Shown here: positions 63,165 to 64,000 of the stretch, piece after piece
Position numbering within the stretch: position 1 is the stretch's first letter
Layout: every line of letters begins with the position of its first letter
Origin: Methyloversatilis discipulorum
GTDB taxonomy: Bacteria > Pseudomonadota > Gammaproteobacteria > Burkholderiales > Rhodocyclaceae
Direction: 5' to 3'
DNA: 64,000 nucleotides
NCBI RefSeq assembly: GCF_000385375.1
Contig: NZ_ARVV01000001.1
Location: 1,240,001-1,304,000, forward strand
Translations under genes and position numbers: made by a program
Notes under the pieces: model-generated
Told to the model about the DNA's origin: nothing
Databases searched by the model: none
Seen by the model: the letters and a program-made list of their open reading frames with translations, nothing else

Positions 63165-63946
63165 ACCCGCGCCAGATACTCCGACAGCACCCGCTGTTCG
63201 ATACGCAGCCGCTCCTCGACCCGGCACGGAAAGGCCGCCACCAGCTGCGCGCCCTTGTCGCTCGCCAGATCGATGAACACGCGCGGGCGGGCCGAGGGCA
63301 GGCGGCTCCAGTGCGCGGCTTCGAGGTCGAGCAGGCCGCGCTCGGCTTCCTCGATCCATGGTTCGCATACCTCCAGCGCCGCCGCTTCGAGCAGCGCGCG
63401 TCTGTCCAGACAGGCGACCGGGTCGCCGACGAATACGCGCAGCGTCGTCAGCATGAAGTGTTCGTGCGGCGTGACGCGCAGTGTGCTGGTGATGACCGCG
63501 CTGTGCTGCAGCAGCACGCGGCTGCCATTGATCAGGTCAGCGTCGCCGCTGGCGTCGAGCAGGGTGCTGAGAAAGCGGATGTCAGCGACGCGCCCGCGCA
63601 CGCTGCCAACCTCGATGAAATCGCCGACCTGGTAGGTCCGCGTCAGGAACAGTACGGTGCCGCCCATCGCTGAAATCAGGATGTCCTTGGACACGATGAG
63701 CGAGGCGCCGGCGACGGCCGCCAGCGGCAGCGAGGACTGGTCGCCGCCCAGTGTCCAGGTCAGACCGAGCAGCGCCAGGCAGATCAGCAGCGCGATATTG
63801 CGTATGGTGACCCAGGCCTGCTTGCGCTGTGACGGATCGTCAAAGCGCGCCGCGGCCACGCGGCGGGCGGTGCGGGTGATCAGCACGGCCAGCGCGACGA
63901 TGACCAGCGAAACCAGCAGTTTGGTGAGCAGCGAGGGGTCGTACAT
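63119..63946 (-). CDS. MscS-family mechanosensitive channel-like protein (275 aa)
   Basis: Two or three membrane helices (SLLTKLLVSLVIVALAVLITRTARRV, TIRNIALLICLALLGLTWTLG) precede the pore helix and beta domain. The MscS signature is readable: LPLAAVAGASLIVSKDILISAMGG, and the beta-domain strand TYQVGDFIEVGSVRGRVADI. ATG 63946 gives a normal short MscS; the frame extends to 63976. It would open under osmotic downshock. The C-terminus runs into the dus gene on the other strand. Confidence 0.88.
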   Translation of the reverse strand: MYDPSLLTKLLVSLVIVALAVLITRTARRVAAARFDDPSQRKQAWVTIRNIALLICLALLGLTWTLGGDQSSLPLAAVAGASLIVSKDILISAMGGTVLFLTRTYQVGDFIEVGSVRGRVADIRFLSTLLDASGDADLINGSRVLLQHSAVITSTLRVTPHEHFMLTTLRVFVGDPVACLDRRALLEAAALEVCEPWIEEAERGLLDLEAAHWSRLPSARPRVFIDLASDKGAQLVAAFPCRVEERLRIEQRVLSEYLARVQAAAPSVQESAATA

Positions 63947-64000
63947 CAGCGGAATCCGGACAGACAGGCCCGCCATTATCGCCGCCGGGCGCGGGAGGCG

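Overview
The window is GC-rich chromosomal DNA from a Gram-negative bacterium, most likely a betaproteobacterium of the Rhodocyclales type (Azoarcus, Zoogloea or Methyloversatilis kin). That placement is an inference. It rests on the gene set: the nitrogenase switch draT/draG, a paired cphA'/cphA cyanophycin locus with its ABC transporter and DUF1854 partners, phasin, BamC, DapA, two RND efflux operons, ClpB and a fused GgpPS. No rRNA, tRNA or CRISPR array was seen. Gene density is high and most operons are tightly packed with ATGA or TGATG overlaps.

Layout. 0-8.1 kb: a cupin protein; a [2Fe-2S] ferredoxin fused to a ferritin-like domain behind an FNR-type box; a LysR regulator divergent from a secreted GlcG/HbpS-like haem-binding protein; draT-draG with an unreported-looking 50-residue membrane-anchored protein upstream; a HIT hydrolase; a ferric-reductase-like flavoprotein. 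8.1-13.6 kb: an accessory island, partly AT-richer, with all genes on the minus strand. It holds a small unknown protein, a HEPN-like protein, an IS1182-type transposase remnant, an Mrr-like nuclease and a large unknown protein with PIN-like hallmarks. Two gene junctions share a 16-bp attC-like element and a LexA-type box lies at the upstream edge. 13.6-18.5 kb: a coupled operon moxR - DUF58 - DUF3488/transglutaminase - mltB. 18.6-24.7 kb: a histone-deacetylase-like protein, dapA, bamC, a REP-like cluster, a siroheme-type uroporphyrinogen methyltransferase, a TetR regulator and a NIT-like membrane sensor.

24.7-32.4 kb: cyanophycin locus, with cphA'-cphA on the minus strand and the ABC transporter plus DUF1854 protein divergent on the plus strand. 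32.5-38.5 kb: an AcrAB/OprM-type efflux operon behind a near-perfect TetR-type operator, ended by a strong terminator. 38.5-42.1 kb: an MFS transporter and the bifunctional glucosylglycerol phosphate synthase/phosphatase GgpPS. 42.4-51.3 kb: an MdtABC-type operon with its own outer-membrane factor. 51.5-56.1 kb: a LysM/FecR protein and a CHASE2-PAS-GGDEF-EAL enzyme for cyclic-di-GMP. 56.1-58.4 kb: an acyl-CoA transferase overlapping a phasin gene, behind a second FNR-type box. 58.5-61.1 kb: clpB with a sigma-32 promoter. The end carries a CDF metal transporter, a DusC-like tRNA dihydrouridine synthase and a MscS-type channel.

The genes suggest an organism that fixes nitrogen and switches nitrogenase off by ADP-ribosylation. 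It stores nitrogen as cyanophycin and carbon as polyhydroxyalkanoate, makes glucosylglycerol under osmotic stress, and adjusts to low oxygen through an FNR/Anr regulator. The best candidate for an undescribed system is the 8.5-13.4 kb island, which combines nuclease-like folds, cassette-like junctions and an SOS-type operator.
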